Positions 5,313-5,394 of a stretch of DNA of 5,394 nucleotides are shown here, in pieces (position 1 is the stretch's first letter; each line of letters starts with the position of its first letter). Made by a program: the position numbers and the translations under genes. Below the pieces are notes generated by a model. It had not been told where the DNA came from. It worked only from the letters and a program-made list of their open reading frames with translations, and ran no database searches. The stretch comes from Methylacidiphilum sp. (GTDB lineage Bacteria; Verrucomicrobiota; Verrucomicrobiia; CAIQCK01): NCBI GenBank assembly GCA_020718125.1, contig DYDC01000194.1, positions 111-5,504 of the forward strand, read 5' to 3'.

Positions 5313-5368
5313 GCATCGCCGACAATGCACCCCGCAAGGGGCGCCAGAACGGGCCGTTTGGGCGATGC
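5313..5368. repeat. Branched palindrome: 8-base outer stem enclosing two small hairpins
   Basis: GCATCGCC (5313-5320) pairs exactly with GGCGATGC (5361-5368). Inside lie CCCC-GCAA-GGGG (5330-5341), extendable across one mismatch by GC/GC (5327-5328 with 5343-5344), and the palindromic AACGGGCCGTT (5348-5358). The whole gives a cloverleaf-like fold typical of non-coding mobile palindromic elements. Confidence 0.65.
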
Positions 5369-5394
5369 AGGATTGTATTTCTTGCGCCCTTTCA

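Larger units (their letters stand above)
5250..5394. mobile_element. REP-like/MITE-like palindromic element
   Basis: This stretch has no supported reading frame but carries three strong nested palindromes within 120 bases. Strings such as the CAACCC-GAA-GGGTTG hairpin followed by AGAGTAGCCGGGGGT resemble repeats I recall from verrucomicrobial and planctomycete intergenic regions, some beside IS200-like transposase genes. It could be a non-autonomous element mobilised in trans or the leading part of an element continuing off the window. The right boundary is not visible. Confidence 0.45.

Noticed and set aside
4151..5337. Minus-strand open frames opposite the LamG-ExbD gene
   Set aside because: They are Arg- and Ser- or Gly- and Val-rich shadow frames without recognisable domains, and one runs through the repeat.

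Overview
The window is about 5.4 kb of GC-rich bacterial DNA. I infer a member of the Planctomycetota-Verrucomicrobiota group, more likely Verrucomicrobiota. Three things point that way: the intergenic GAAATCCGA/TCGGATTTC repeat block, the hairpin-rich palindromic element at the right end, and the SSS symporter paired with a small two-helix membrane protein. The assignment rests on remembered resemblance, not on a search.

Layout, left to right. Positions 1-154 hold the last 50 codons of a gene on the + strand. It looks like the C-terminal helix-turn-helix tail of an IS200/REP-associated tyrosine (Y1) transposase, and its stop codon lies in a motif that I recall as typical of the ends of such elements. 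Positions 212-2368, minus strand, form a two-gene unit: a 644-residue sodium/solute symporter (434-2368), then, 15 bases downstream, a 68-residue two-helix membrane protein (212-418). Positions 2526-2945, minus strand, are the N-terminal remnant of a large polytopic membrane protein that resembles GT-C type glycosyltransferases. Positions 3049-4164, + strand, encode DNA polymerase III subunit delta (holA), a housekeeping gene. After it comes a roughly 137-base imperfect inverted repeat (4166-4302) ending in four 7-base tandem units. The next gene (4301-5170, + strand) encodes a predicted exported protein with a LamG/DUF1080-like domain followed by what looks like the periplasmic domain of ExbD/TolR, without the ExbD membrane anchor. 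Positions 5171-5394 contain no gene I can support; they hold a dense set of palindromes typical of a REP-like or MITE-like element.

The genes do not form one pathway. The symporter and small protein probably work together in the inner membrane. holA belongs to the replisome. The exported LamG-ExbD protein may be co-transcribed with holA but is functionally unrelated to it. The most unusual items are the anchorless ExbD-like domain fused to a LamG-like domain, the absence of a usable ATG for that gene because its start region runs into the repeat, and a possible pseudoknot or alternative-pairing structure in the right-end palindromic element.
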